From positions 267,100 through 331,099 of the forward strand of contig DATKVC010000007.1 in NCBI GenBank assembly GCA_035530275.1: a DNA stretch of 64,000 nucleotides, written 5' to 3'. Of this stretch, positions 1 through 10,651 are shown in pieces (the stretch's first letter is position 1; every line of letters starts with the position of its first letter). Made by a program: the position numbers and the translations under genes. The notes beneath the pieces were generated by a model. It had not been told where the DNA came from and made no database searches. It worked only from the letters and a program-made list of their open reading frames with translations. This stretch comes from CAIJMU01 sp035530275. Its GTDB lineage: Bacteria > Spirochaetota > Spirochaetia > Treponematales > Rectinemataceae.

Positions 1-1
1 G

Positions 2-760
<759 letters not shown>

Positions 761-777
761 TCGGGGGCGAGGGCCAT

Positions 778-2766
<1,989 letters not shown>

Positions 2767-2799
2767 GCGCCCCGGCCCCCTGCTCGCCGGGCTGTTTCG

Positions 2800-2858
2800 G
2801 AGGCAGGGGGTACCTCTGAGGCAGGGGGGGGTACCTTCGAGGCAGGTGGGGGTACTTC
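2800..2858. repeat. Three tandem 18-21 bp copies with GGTACC-type core
   Basis: Three adjacent copies (2800-2817, 2818-2838, 2839-2858) of a unit beginning GAGGCAGG, running through a variable G-tract into GGTACYTC. Copy length varies only through the number of Gs. It lies immediately downstream of the carboxylase stop and directly before a second, 21-bp repeat family. No coding frame or U-rich terminator is apparent. Confidence 0.75.
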
Positions 2859-2862
2859 AAAG

Positions 2863-3009
2863 CTCTGGTGTCGAGGGTCTGCACTCCGACGCCGAGGCTT
2901 TGAACTCCGACGCCGAGTGTTTGAGCTCCGACGCCGAGGCTTTGAGCTCCGACGCCGAGGCTTTGAACTCCGGCATCGAGAGTTTGACCTTCGGCGTCGG
3001 AGCTCTGAG
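2863..3009. repeat. Seven tandem 21-bp units (four near-identical, three degenerate)
   Basis: Units start at 2863, 2884, 2905, 2926, 2947, 2968 and 2989. Units 2 to 5 are near identical (CTCCGACGCCGAG followed by an 8-base tail); the first and the last two are diverged. Because 21 is a multiple of three, every frame shows a heptapeptide repeat, for example SDAEALN on the + strand and KASASEL on the - strand. This explains the open frames here without implying a gene. The array sits between the convergent ends of the carboxylase operon and the SDR gene. Confidence 0.85.
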
Positions 3010-3023
3010 CCCTCGCGCCGCTC

Positions 3024-3809
3024 CTACCTCGTGAGCTTCGACGCCACCGCCATCACTGCCTTCTTGGGCATGAATTTCGAGCCCTTGGCCATCAGGGCGT
3101 TCATCCAGCCGTGGATGGCGACGGACTTCCCCGCGATGACGGAGCGGTAGACGAATTCTCCCAATTGGCGGGATGTCGGCGCGCCGGAGAACATGCCGGC
3201 CTTTTCCAGGCCGGCGATCTTCGCGAACTCCGAGACGGTGGCGCCGGGGCAGATCGTCGTCACCCTGACCCCCTCCCCCTCGAGCTCGGCGCCCAGGGCC
3301 TCGGAGAAATTGAGGACATAGGCCTTCGTGGCCGCGTATGCCGCGAAGCCGGGGATGGGCTGGAAGGCCGCGGTGGAGGCGATGTTGACGATGTGTCCGC
3401 TCTTTCGCGCCGCCATGTCGCGGGCGAAGAGTTTGGTCAGCTTGGTGAGGGTCACCATGTTGAGCATCAGCATTTCGGTTTCGCGGTCGAGATCGATGTC
3501 GACGAATTTGCCCGAGGTGCCGAAGCCCGCGTTGTTGACGAGGATATCGATCTTGAGGCCCCGGCGCCCGACCTCGGCGTGAAGACCTTCGGCCGATTCG
3601 AGCTTCGCGAGGTCGGCGGAAAGGACGGCGACGGAGACTCCATGCCGGGCTTCCAGCTCCTTCTTCATTTCCTCCAGGCGATCGAGCCTCCGCGCCGCGA
3701 GGACGAGATCGTAGCCCTGTTCGGCGAAGACCTCCGCCGTCGCCTTGCCGATGCCGGCCGAGGCGCCGGTGATGAGGGCCCTGCCCCTGTCTTTGCCTGT
3801 CGTCTCCAT
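3024..3809 (-). CDS. Short-chain dehydrogenase/reductase (SDR)
   Basis: 261 residues. Rossmann-fold NAD(P)-binding motif TGASAGIG near residue 14, NNAG motif in the middle, catalytic Tyr-Lys in YAATKAY near residues 157-161, and the PG motif in CPGAT. An arginine pair after beta-2 (LAARR) suggests NADP preference. The start has an AGGAGG Shine-Dalgarno in the bases above 3811. Closest in style to the classical SDRs annotated as short-chain dehydrogenases of unknown substrate. It is monocistronic as far as visible, with DoxX divergently absent (same strand, 95 bp upstream). Confidence 0.9.
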   Translation of the reverse strand: METTGKDRGRALITGASAGIGKATAEVFAEQGYDLVLAARRLDRLEEMKKELEARHGVSVAVLSADLAKLESAEGLHAEVGRRGLKIDILVNNAGFGTSGKFVDIDLDRETEMLMLNMVTLTKLTKLFARDMAARKSGHIVNIASTAAFQPIPGFAAYAATKAYVLNFSEALGAELEGEGVRVTTICPGATVSEFAKIAGLEKAGMFSGAPTSRQLGEFVYRSVIAGKSVAIHGWMNALMAKGSKFMPKKAVMAVASKLTR

Positions 3810-3904
3810 CCTGCTTCCTCCTCGTGAGGGGCAAAGCTACGAAGGGAAGCTCGGGCAGTCAAGTTCCCGGCCTCTCCGCCACGGCCGCCACGGCGAGTCC
3901 CCCG

Positions 3905-4276
3905 CTATGCCGGCAGGATGAAGAATCTGCCGATCGCGATCAGGGCGACGAGGAGGGCGAGGATGATGGCCGGAGCCGACTTGGCGGCCTCGCCGCGCGC
4001 GAAATGGGAGGCGACGGCGCCGAGCATCAGGACGAAGAGGGCGGCCGCCGCGACGGCCCCGAGGATGGGGAAGATGCCCAGGAGCTGGGGGAGGACGAGG
4101 CCCAGGGCGCCGAAGAACTCGGCCAGACCGATGAGCTTCACCTGGACGGGCGGTAGGTCGGCCACCCAGCCCACCCTTTCGCGGAGTTTTTCCCGCGGCA
4201 GGAGAAGCTTCGAAGTCCCCGTCATGAGAAAGGCCAGGGTTCCTATGGCTTGGAGTATCCAGAGCGCGATGTTCAT
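3905..4276 (-). CDS. DoxX-like small membrane protein
   Basis: 123 residues with four predicted membrane helices (about 5-25, 48-66, 70-90, 100-120). A conserved-looking GTSKLLLP follows helix 1 and GLAEFFGALGL begins helix 2, the pattern of the DoxX/DoxX-like family (quinone- or redox-related membrane proteins whose role is usually unknown). On the same strand as the SDR gene, 95 bp upstream of it, so co-transcription with the SDR is possible. No catalytic function is claimed. Confidence 0.8.
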   Translation of the reverse strand: MNIALWILQAIGTLAFLMTGTSKLLLPREKLRERVGWVADLPPVQVKLIGLAEFFGALGLVLPQLLGIFPILGAVAAAALFVLMLGAVASHFARGEAAKSAPAIILALLVALIAIGRFFILPA

Positions 4277-4301
4277 GGCTCTCTCCTTGCGATCGTCGTC
4301 T

Positions 4302-4343
4302 CGCTCAACCCCTCGTCGGCGGGCTCCGACGAGAGGTTGAGCG
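4302..4343. terminator. Strong 17-bp hairpin between STAS gene and DoxX
   Basis: CGCTCAACC (4302-4310) pairs with GGTTGAGCG (4335-4343), and CTCGTCGG (4312-4319) with CCGACGAG (4326-4333). One C/A mismatch separates the two stems and the loop is six bases. There is no T-tract on either side, so it may be an attenuator or mRNA-end stabiliser rather than a classical intrinsic terminator. Confidence 0.55.
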
Positions 4344-4446
4344 GAGAGTCACAAGTTACTCGCGCAGGTCACGATTCGACAAACACGGCCGATCGCGCTC
4401 CTGATGCGGAAATCTCGGCCGCGTCCTCCCTTCGCCTTCGAAGGAC

Positions 4447-5004
4447 TCAGCAGGCGTGGGCCAAGCCCTTCTCGTCGACGATGATGCGAGTCCTGCAGGA
4501 GGAGCAGACGAATTTGCCGGCCTTGTTGGCCACGAGTTTCCGCCCGCAGCCGGGGCAGGCGAAGCTCAGGCGGAATACCTTCGGTTGGGGAGGGGGGAGG
4601 CTCTGGAGTTCGGCGAGGGCCTTGGCGGGGTCGTCTCGGATGATGTTGACCGAGGCGAGTCCGAGCATGTCGAAGATGTCGTAGACCCTCGATTGCATCT
4701 TCGCGAAGGCCATCGCCCCGCCCTTGGCGCGGAGGTCGTTCGCGATCCGCGAAAAGGCCGCCATGCCCGAGGCCGACACGTAGCCGAGTTCGCGGCAATC
4801 GAAGAGCAGCCGCTTGAAGCCCGCCGAGAGAAGCTTTCCCACCGATCGCTCGAAATAGTCCGTATTGTACGTATCGATCCTGTCGCCGAGGTGGATCGTG
4901 AGGCCCAGGTCGTCGCCCTCGATGCGCTCGAGGAAGATGTTGAGATGATCGCCCTTTTCTTCGTCGAAGCCGGGCATTATCGCTTCATTGCCGTAGGCGG
5001 ACAT
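4447..5004 (-). CDS. STAS-domain protein with C-terminal zinc ribbon
   Basis: 185 residues, start MSAYGNEAIMPGF. Residues about 20-125 form a STAS (anti-sigma-factor antagonist) domain with VSASGMAAF at the position of the usual phosphorylated serine. After a proline-rich linker (LPPPQP), the C-terminus has CPGCG and CSSC separated by about 15 residues, a zinc ribbon. STAS proteins usually act in partner-switching with kinases or phosphatases. The gene lies 106 bp downstream of a sensor kinase on the same strand, so it may be an output of that kinase. The fusion of STAS to a zinc ribbon is uncommon. No anti-sigma factor or PP2C phosphatase is nearby. Confidence 0.8.
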   Translation of the reverse strand: MSAYGNEAIMPGFDEEKGDHLNIFLERIEGDDLGLTIHLGDRIDTYNTDYFERSVGKLLSAGFKRLLFDCRELGYVSASGMAAFSRIANDLRAKGGAMAFAKMQSRVYDIFDMLGLASVNIIRDDPAKALAELQSLPPPQPKVFRLSFACPGCGRKLVANKAGKFVCSSCRTRIIVDEKGLAHAC

Positions 5005-5110
5005 CTGCCGCTCCCTTCGTCGGCTCCTGACGGTCAGCGTCCCGGTGTCGACATAAGGGATACCACGGAGGAAGGGGAAGGTTGCAAAAAAATGGCGGAC
5101 TCGACGAGGC

Positions 5111-7465
5111 TCATTCCCCGAGGGGGAAGACGAGTTCGAAACGGGTGCCGGCCTCCGAGACGACGGCGAGCCGGCCCTTGAGCTGGCGGGCGAGCCCCTC
5201 CACCACCGAATGGCCGAAGCCCCGGCTCTCGCCCTCGCCGTCGATGCCCTTCCCGTCGTCCGCGACGGTGAGGCGGCCCTCGCCCCGGAGCGCCGAGAAT
5301 TCCACGACGATCCGGCCATCCCTGCCGTCGGGGAAGGCGTGCTTGTAGGCGTTGGTGATGAGCTCGTTCGCGACGATACCCATGGGCATGAGGATGGAGG
5401 CGTCGAGCACGCGGGACTGGAGCTTCTTGACGATGCGGATCGCGCCTTCCCTCCCGTGAAAAACCCCCTCGCCGTCGCGCCCGGAGCGGCCCTGTTGCGA
5501 GGCTATCGAATCGACGATATCGGCCAGATAGACGGCGGCGTCCATGCTCGTCACGGACTCGGCCCTGTAGAGTTTGTTGTAGAGGAGCATCATGCTCCCG
5601 AGCCGAGACTCGGCGTCGCGCAGGGCGGCGCGCACCGTCGGCACCTCCGTCGATTGGGCCTGCATCGAGAGGAGGGACATCATCGAACCCATGTTGTTTT
5701 TGATCCGGTGATGGACCTCTTGAAGGAGGAGCTCCTTCTCGGAGAGGAGGGACCTGATGCGCTCGCTCGCCTGCCAGGATTCCGTGATGTCCGTGAGCAT
5801 CCCATCCCAATGGATGCTGCCGTTCGCCTCCACCTGGGGGATCGATTCCTTGCGGATGCGGCGGAGCTGACCCTTGACGAGGATGCGTCCCTCCCACAGG
5901 AAGGGCGTCGCCGACGAGTCCGCCCTCGCCAATTCGGCGAGAAAGGATGCCCGATCGTCGGGATGGATCAAGGCTATCTCGCGCTCATTGTCGACGGGGA
6001 CCATGTCCGCGGCGAAACCGTAAATCTTGAGATAGCGCTCGCTCAGGTAATCGTACCGGGAGCGCCCGAACTTGTCGCTCGTCGCCCGATAGACGCCTAC
6101 GGGGATGTTTGCGGCGAGCCTGTCGTAGGCCCGCTGGCTCTCTTCCAGGGCCATTTCCGATTTCTTCCGCCTCTCGACCTCCTCCCTGAGTTCGTCGAAA
6201 TCCGAGCGGAGATTTTCACGCATGCCGACGAGATCGAGGCGGAGGGCTTCGATCTCGCGAATCGAGGAGGGCGCGAGCTCGGCCGATTCGTCGCGACCAC
6301 CCTGGGCCACGGCGCCCGCGAAGGCCGAGAAGGCCCTCACCTTGCCGTCCAGATAACCGGTGACGACGAAGGAGAGGAAGACGAGGAGAAGAATTCCCAA
6401 GAACATCGAAAAGGCGGAGACATTCAACAAGCGGTCGATGCTTCCGAGGATCTGGGCTTGGGGATAGATGGTCACGATGCGCCAGTCGCGGTCTACCGGA
6501 TCGGCGAGGGGGGCCGACAGGGCGAGGAATCGTTCCTTGCCCACCTTGTACCAGACATAGGGCTTATCAGAAGATCCGGTCGCCGCGGCCTTCACCATCG
6601 CGGCCGCCGAGGCCGCGATGCGCGGATCGACGCTCTCCGTCGCGAGGAGGCGCCGCGCGGGCCCCTTGCCCTGCCTCGGCGAGAAAATGTTCGGGTCGGC
6701 CGGAGAGGCGACGAGGAGGCCTTCCTGATTGACGATATAGCTGAGGCCGTTTCCCTCCGCGCTGATCTCGCGCACGAAGCCGGCGATCTGGGAGAGAAAG
6801 AGGTCGACCGAAACGACGGCGATGAGCTTTCCGTCCTTGGCGTACACGGGCCGCGCCGCGGAGATCGTCGAATCCTGGCCGGTAAAGAGGGGAAAGATCC
6901 CCGTCCAGACCAGGCCCTGACGGGCCACCGCTTGCGTGTACCAGGGTCTGACCCTCGCATCGAAGGAGGGAAGGGTCTCGATGACCGAGCTTGTCCGGCC
7001 CTTGTCGTCAATGGCGTACTTGGTGAAGGCGCCGGCTGCGAAGGAAGGCGTCTCGATGAGATACTCCTTGCCGCCGGGTCCCTCCCTTCCCGCGTCGACA
7101 AGGCCGCCCTTCACGCTGCCGATATAGACGCTCGATACGGCGGGGCTCGAACGGAGGAGGGCGAGAAGGTGGACCTCCATGCCGCGAAGGTTGCCCGGAT
7201 CGAGGTCGCCCGAGAGGAGGGCCTGATAGTTCACGTCGTCGATCATCACGGCCGAGGACAGGAGGCCCGACAAGCGTTCCGCCACGGTACGAGAGGTTTC
7301 CACGAACAGACGATCGGTCGTTTGCGTTATTGCGGCCTGGCTGTTCCACCAGTTGACGAGGCCCACCAGAAGGGCGGCGACGAGCATCGGCCCGACCACG
7401 AGAAAAAGGAGGAGGGAGCGGATCGTGTACATTCCGGGCTTCGTCTGCCCGCGCCGAAAAAGCAT
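5111..7465 (-). CDS. Membrane sensor histidine kinase: dCache-PAS-HisKA_2-HATPase
   Basis: 784 residues. Membrane helix about 15-37, a large extracytoplasmic double-Cache sensor to about 345 (RPWYTQAV block), second helix about 355-378, coiled linker, PAS domain about 445-565, then HisKA_2 with QEVHHRIKNNM (phospho-acceptor His near 584) and an HATPase_c domain (NELITNAYKHAF, DDGKGID). HisKA_2 kinases often signal to receivers in other loci. No response regulator adjoins it; the next gene is the STAS protein. The start has a GAGGG Shine-Dalgarno. An alternative start 11 codons in (MYTIRSL) would still keep the first membrane helix. Confidence 0.92.
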   Translation of the reverse strand: MLFRRGQTKPGMYTIRSLLLFLVVGPMLVAALLVGLVNWWNSQAAITQTTDRLFVETSRTVAERLSGLLSSAVMIDDVNYQALLSGDLDPGNLRGMEVHLLALLRSSPAVSSVYIGSVKGGLVDAGREGPGGKEYLIETPSFAAGAFTKYAIDDKGRTSSVIETLPSFDARVRPWYTQAVARQGLVWTGIFPLFTGQDSTISAARPVYAKDGKLIAVVSVDLFLSQIAGFVREISAEGNGLSYIVNQEGLLVASPADPNIFSPRQGKGPARRLLATESVDPRIAASAAAMVKAAATGSSDKPYVWYKVGKERFLALSAPLADPVDRDWRIVTIYPQAQILGSIDRLLNVSAFSMFLGILLLVFLSFVVTGYLDGKVRAFSAFAGAVAQGGRDESAELAPSSIREIEALRLDLVGMRENLRSDFDELREEVERRKKSEMALEESQRAYDRLAANIPVGVYRATSDKFGRSRYDYLSERYLKIYGFAADMVPVDNEREIALIHPDDRASFLAELARADSSATPFLWEGRILVKGQLRRIRKESIPQVEANGSIHWDGMLTDITESWQASERIRSLLSEKELLLQEVHHRIKNNMGSMMSLLSMQAQSTEVPTVRAALRDAESRLGSMMLLYNKLYRAESVTSMDAAVYLADIVDSIASQQGRSGRDGEGVFHGREGAIRIVKKLQSRVLDASILMPMGIVANELITNAYKHAFPDGRDGRIVVEFSALRGEGRLTVADDGKGIDGEGESRGFGHSVVEGLARQLKGRLAVVSEAGTRFELVFPLGE

Positions 7466-7605
7466 GACATCCCTCGATTATTGCCCAGGCTAGGGGAATC
7501 GCCGGCGGTGGTCGCTCCTGGCTGTCCTCTGAGCGTCAAACAGGATAACACCGCCTTGGGCCGATGACCAGTCGATAAGAAACGAACCTTTGCAGTCTTT
7601 CCGCA

Positions 7606-8622
7606 ATGGGCGATACTCCTCCCATGACCACGGAGGCATTTCTCGCGCTGCGCTGGTTCGACGACGACCGCCCTCTTGTCGAGCCGCCCTTTCCCTCCCC
7701 GATTCTCGCCGACCCGACCTTCCTCTTTCCTTCTGAGACGGCCGCGGCAACACTCGAGGGGGCAGGGGCGAAGGCTGCGCATGCCAAACCGACCTGGGCC
7801 CTCTTCGCCCATACGGCCTTCGGCATCCGGCGCTATATCTCGGAGGACGGCCTCGCCTGGCAGGATCGCGGCCAGGTCGTCGCCAACGCGATGCGCGCCT
7901 TCGTGCGCAGGATCGACGGGGAGTTCATTCTCGCCTACGAAAAATATCGGCCCTTCGCCCTTCCCCTCCAACTCCTGCCGCGGCGACCCCGCTGGCATTC
8001 CCGACTCGAGGCCAGAAGGAGCGCCGACCTCGAGCGCTGGTCGGAGCCCGAAGTCCTCCTCGAGCCGGACTTCGCTTGGGCGAGGGCTCCCGGGCTCGGC
8101 GAGTCCCTATCGAACCCCTGTCTCGTACCGACCGGCTCGGGCTGGAGGCTCTGGTTTTCCGCCTCCCTCGTCACGATAGCCGACTGCGGCTTCGACGAGC
8201 CGCGCTTCATCGCCTGCGCCGACGCCGCCGCGCCCACGGGACCCTTCGCCGCTCCGTCCGGCCCCCGTCTCGCCCCTTCCCTCGAAAAGGGGGATGACCT
8301 CCTCGGTGAAGGCTCGATCAAGGTCATCGAGCTCGAGGACGGATGGATCGGCCTCCAAAACAAGATCTTCCGCGGCATCGACGGCCGCTCGCGCTCGGCC
8401 ATCTTCCTCCTGCGATCCGAGGACGGCCTCTCGTTCCGGGCCGCGAGACGGGAGCCCCTCCTCGGACCCTCCTCGGGCTGGAGGTCGAGCCACGTCTACG
8501 CCTGCGACTGCCGCCGCGATCCGGAGGACGGGAGCTGGTACCTCTACTACAACGCCCGCGACGGCTGGTACAAGACCAAGGGCAGGGAGAGGATCGGTAG
8601 GCTCGTGGGAAGGGAGAAATGA
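7606..8622 (+). CDS. Five-bladed beta-propeller glycosidase-like protein (GH43/GH130-type fold)
   Basis: 338 residues, no signal peptide, so cytoplasmic. Repeated motifs of the type SEDGLAWQDRG, SADLERWSE and SEDGLSFRAA are the blade signatures of GH32/43/62/130-like propellers. ADPTFLF near the N-terminus and YLYYNARDGW near the C-terminus are typical of that fold. The substrate cannot be named. No transporter adjoins it. The nearest alternative start (7624) removes six residues. No good Shine-Dalgarno precedes either ATG. Confidence 0.65.
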   Translation: MGDTPPMTTEAFLALRWFDDDRPLVEPPFPSPILADPTFLFPSETAAATLEGAGAKAAHAKPTWALFAHTAFGIRRYISEDGLAWQDRGQVVANAMRAFVRRIDGEFILAYEKYRPFALPLQLLPRRPRWHSRLEARRSADLERWSEPEVLLEPDFAWARAPGLGESLSNPCLVPTGSGWRLWFSASLVTIADCGFDEPRFIACADAAAPTGPFAAPSGPRLAPSLEKGDDLLGEGSIKVIELEDGWIGLQNKIFRGIDGRSRSAIFLLRSEDGLSFRAARREPLLGPSSGWRSSHVYACDCRRDPEDGSWYLYYNARDGWYKTKGRERIGRLVGREK

Positions 8623-8641
8623 GGGGAGTCGGCTCCCCTCA
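8620..8641 (+). terminator. Hairpin overlapping the propeller-gene stop
   Basis: TGAGGGGA (8620-8627) pairs with TCCCCTCA (8634-8641) around a six-base loop. The stop codon lies inside the left arm. There is no T-tract, so termination efficiency is uncertain. Confidence 0.5.
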
Positions 8642-8652
8642 CCGAGGGGAGG

Positions 8653-8683
8653 GACAGTGGACTCAGCCGCCTGAGTCCCTGTC
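8653..8683. terminator. Bidirectional-type hairpin between convergent genes
   Basis: GGACTCAG (8659-8666) pairs perfectly with CTGAGTCC (8671-8678) around CCGC. GACAG (8653-8657) and CTGTC (8679-8683) extend the stem past a single bulged T. It covers the stop of the minus-strand coiled-coil gene and sits between convergent transcription units, the expected place for a shared terminator. Confidence 0.55.
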
Positions 8684-9139
8684 GCGTTTCAATGCGTCGA
8701 GGGAGGCGTCGACCGAGGCCTGGCTTTCCAGCTTGGCCATTTCCGCGTCGAGGGAAGCATTCCCCTCGCCGAGGAGGGTTCCCGTCATCAACTGGAGCTC
8801 GGCGAGGAGGCGGTCCGCGTCGATGCTCCGCTCCTTGGCAGCCACCATCGGCAGCTGTTCGCGAATCCGCCGCACCTTCGCCTCGGTCTCGGCGAGCTCG
8901 GCCGCGAGGGCGGCCCGTTTCGATTCGATTTCGGCGAGCCTCGCGCGCGCCTGATCCGCGAGCTCCGCCATCCCCTTGCCCTCGGCCAGGGCGATGCGCT
9001 TGGTCCAGACGCCCTGATCCGCTTCGACGGCCTCGAGCTCCTTTCGCGTCAGCTTCGCCGCCGTCGCGAAATCGAGGAGATAGGCCTTGGCGCCCGGGAG
9101 ATCGAGGCCGGTGAGGTCGATGTCGTCTGGCATCGGCAT
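8663..9139 (-). CDS. Coiled-coil protein of unknown function
   Basis: 158 residues from the ATG at 9139. This ATG overlaps the stop of the upstream gene by one base (TGATG), which argues for translational coupling; an ATG 12 bases earlier is also in frame. Residues about 25-105 are almost entirely charged/Ala/Leu heptads and predict a long coiled coil. No signal peptide, membrane segment or catalytic motif was seen. It is coupled to an exported beta-rich protein, but the relation between the two is unknown. Confidence 0.7.
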   Translation of the reverse strand: MPMPDDIDLTGLDLPGAKAYLLDFATAAKLTRKELEAVEADQGVWTKRIALAEGKGMAELADQARARLAEIESKRAALAAELAETEAKVRRIREQLPMVAAKERSIDADRLLAELQLMTGTLLGEGNASLDAEMAKLESQASVDASLDALKRDRDSGG

Positions 9140-10542
9140 CAGAGTTTCCATGTGAAGCCGCCGCCGATCGAGATGCCACCGTAATTCGAATAGAGAACTG
9201 GGACCGTGGTCAGCCAGTACTCGCCGCCACCTTCGGCGTAGACCTTCAGATCGCGGGTCACGAGGAAGGAAGCCGCGAGATTGACCTGTCCGCCGAAGTG
9301 GAAAAGCCAGGTGTTGCTCGTGTCGGTGCTATAGCCACTGAGAATTTCGGTGAGATAGACGTAGCTGCCGCCTACTGCCGCATAGGGTGTCAAAGAGAGC
9401 CTGCCGATAGACATGTTATATTCGCCGCCGACGAGGACGTCGATGGGAATCGCAAAGGCAGTGAGAATATTCCTAATGCCGTTGAGAGGTATTTCCACCT
9501 CGGCGAAGGGGCGGGAATCGTAGACTCCTCGCGAAAGAACCGCCCGGAACCCAAGCATATAATTGGAACCGGCCGTCCCTCCCCCCCCCATAATGCTGCC
9601 ATCAGGATTCATGACCGTGAGTTGCGTGCCAGTAAGCACATGGAAAAATGGGGTCGCCTCCACACCGAGCCGCGGTATCTCGCTCAGCTGCATGTCTTTG
9701 GTAACGCGCCCCTGGTTGTAGACGATCCGGCCTGTCGAGACTTCCGAGCCGACATCCTTGATGACTATAAGTCCCGTCTCCCGATCGTCGCGGAATCCCT
9801 CCACCATGCTCTTCTCGACGACAGCATACTCGTCTCCTTTCTGTATTCCCATATTCCTACCTAGTTGCAGCTTAATCGTCCCTCCGGAGACCTCAAGCAC
9901 CTTGCTCCTTATCTGGAAGGCGTCGATCTTGCGTATCTCGAAGGTAAGCTGGGCGGCGATGCCTCCCACCGCGCCGGAAATCGATTGGAACTGGTTCGAT
10001 TTAGAGGAGCCGCTCGAGACCACGTGGGCCTGGCCCAGGACGGATCCCCCCGAGGCTACGTCGAGGAAGGTGACGTCGACGGTGATGCTCGCCTCCCAGC
10101 GGAGGGTCTTCTGGTTGTACTGCGAGTCGAAGCCGCCCACGACGGGCACGGCGACGATGAAGGCGCCCACGAGGCGGTTCCACTCGGCCTGGGTCAGGAG
10201 GGTCTCCCCGAACTGGTACTTGTCGGGGATGACCACCGAGCCCTGCTTCGATTGCTTGATCGCATCCTCGAAGGCCGGAAGGTCGGCGCTCGACAGCTTT
10301 TGCTGGTAGCCGATGACATTGAAGCGGCCGAGGTCGACGAAGACCTTCTGGATGTCGAGATCGACGCGGCCCAAAACCTCGAGGGGGATGGGATAGCCGT
10401 AGGTGCCGAGGCCGAAGATGGCCATGTCCTGCTTTTGCGACACGGTGGGGCTCAGGGCAGCGTCGGCGCTCTGTCCCGACAGCTCGGAGAGGGCAAAGGC
10501 TAGGGCGATGATCGCAAATGCGACTCGATTCTTGATAAGCAT
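9139..10542 (-). CDS. Exported protein with CsgG-like N-part and C-terminal outer-membrane-barrel-like part
   Basis: 467 residues from MLIKNRVAFAIIALAF. This start gives a clear signal peptide ending near GQSADA; the frame extends 27 codons further upstream but that part looks non-coding. The first half (VDLDIQKVFVDLGRFNVIGYQQ, then TFEIRKIDAF) resembles the CsgG/lipoprotein-type alpha-beta region used in outer-membrane assembly factors. The second half is beta-strand rich and ends IGGGFTWKL, as outer-membrane barrels do. GC is lower (many A/T third positions) between 9300 and 9700. It is followed by the coupled coiled-coil gene. No family name is claimed. Confidence 0.65.
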   Translation of the reverse strand: MLIKNRVAFAIIALAFALSELSGQSADAALSPTVSQKQDMAIFGLGTYGYPIPLEVLGRVDLDIQKVFVDLGRFNVIGYQQKLSSADLPAFEDAIKQSKQGSVVIPDKYQFGETLLTQAEWNRLVGAFIVAVPVVGGFDSQYNQKTLRWEASITVDVTFLDVASGGSVLGQAHVVSSGSSKSNQFQSISGAVGGIAAQLTFEIRKIDAFQIRSKVLEVSGGTIKLQLGRNMGIQKGDEYAVVEKSMVEGFRDDRETGLIVIKDVGSEVSTGRIVYNQGRVTKDMQLSEIPRLGVEATPFFHVLTGTQLTVMNPDGSIMGGGGTAGSNYMLGFRAVLSRGVYDSRPFAEVEIPLNGIRNILTAFAIPIDVLVGGEYNMSIGRLSLTPYAAVGGSYVYLTEILSGYSTDTSNTWLFHFGGQVNLAASFLVTRDLKVYAEGGGEYWLTTVPVLYSNYGGISIGGGFTWKL

Positions 10543-10625
10543 GGGGCTGGCTCCACGGGTGCAGGATGCTGAACGCGGGGGACTGTCCCCGCCATTGTCG
10601 AAGCAAGATCGAAGCGGTGTCAAGG

Positions 10626-10642
10626 CGCGCGACGATCGCGCG
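10626..10642 (-). terminator. Perfect 7-bp GC hairpin after the 363-aa protein gene
   Basis: CGCGCGA (10626-10632) and TCGCGCG (10636-10642) with a three-base loop, just downstream of the stop of the minus-strand gene at 10652. A second hairpin (GCGGGG/CCCCGC, about 10575-10592) lies between it and the next gene. There is no clear T-tract. Confidence 0.4.
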
Positions 10643-10651
10643 GCCGATCGC

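Noticed and set aside
2846..3034. Small plus-strand frame with SDAEALN heptads
   Set aside because: Generated by the 21-bp tandem repeat, which leaves every frame open; no ribosome-binding site.
5210..7567. 785-codon plus-strand frame opposite the sensor kinase
   Set aside because: Antisense of a well-defined Cache-PAS-HisKA_2 kinase; the translation has no domain pattern and extreme Arg/Gly/Asp content.
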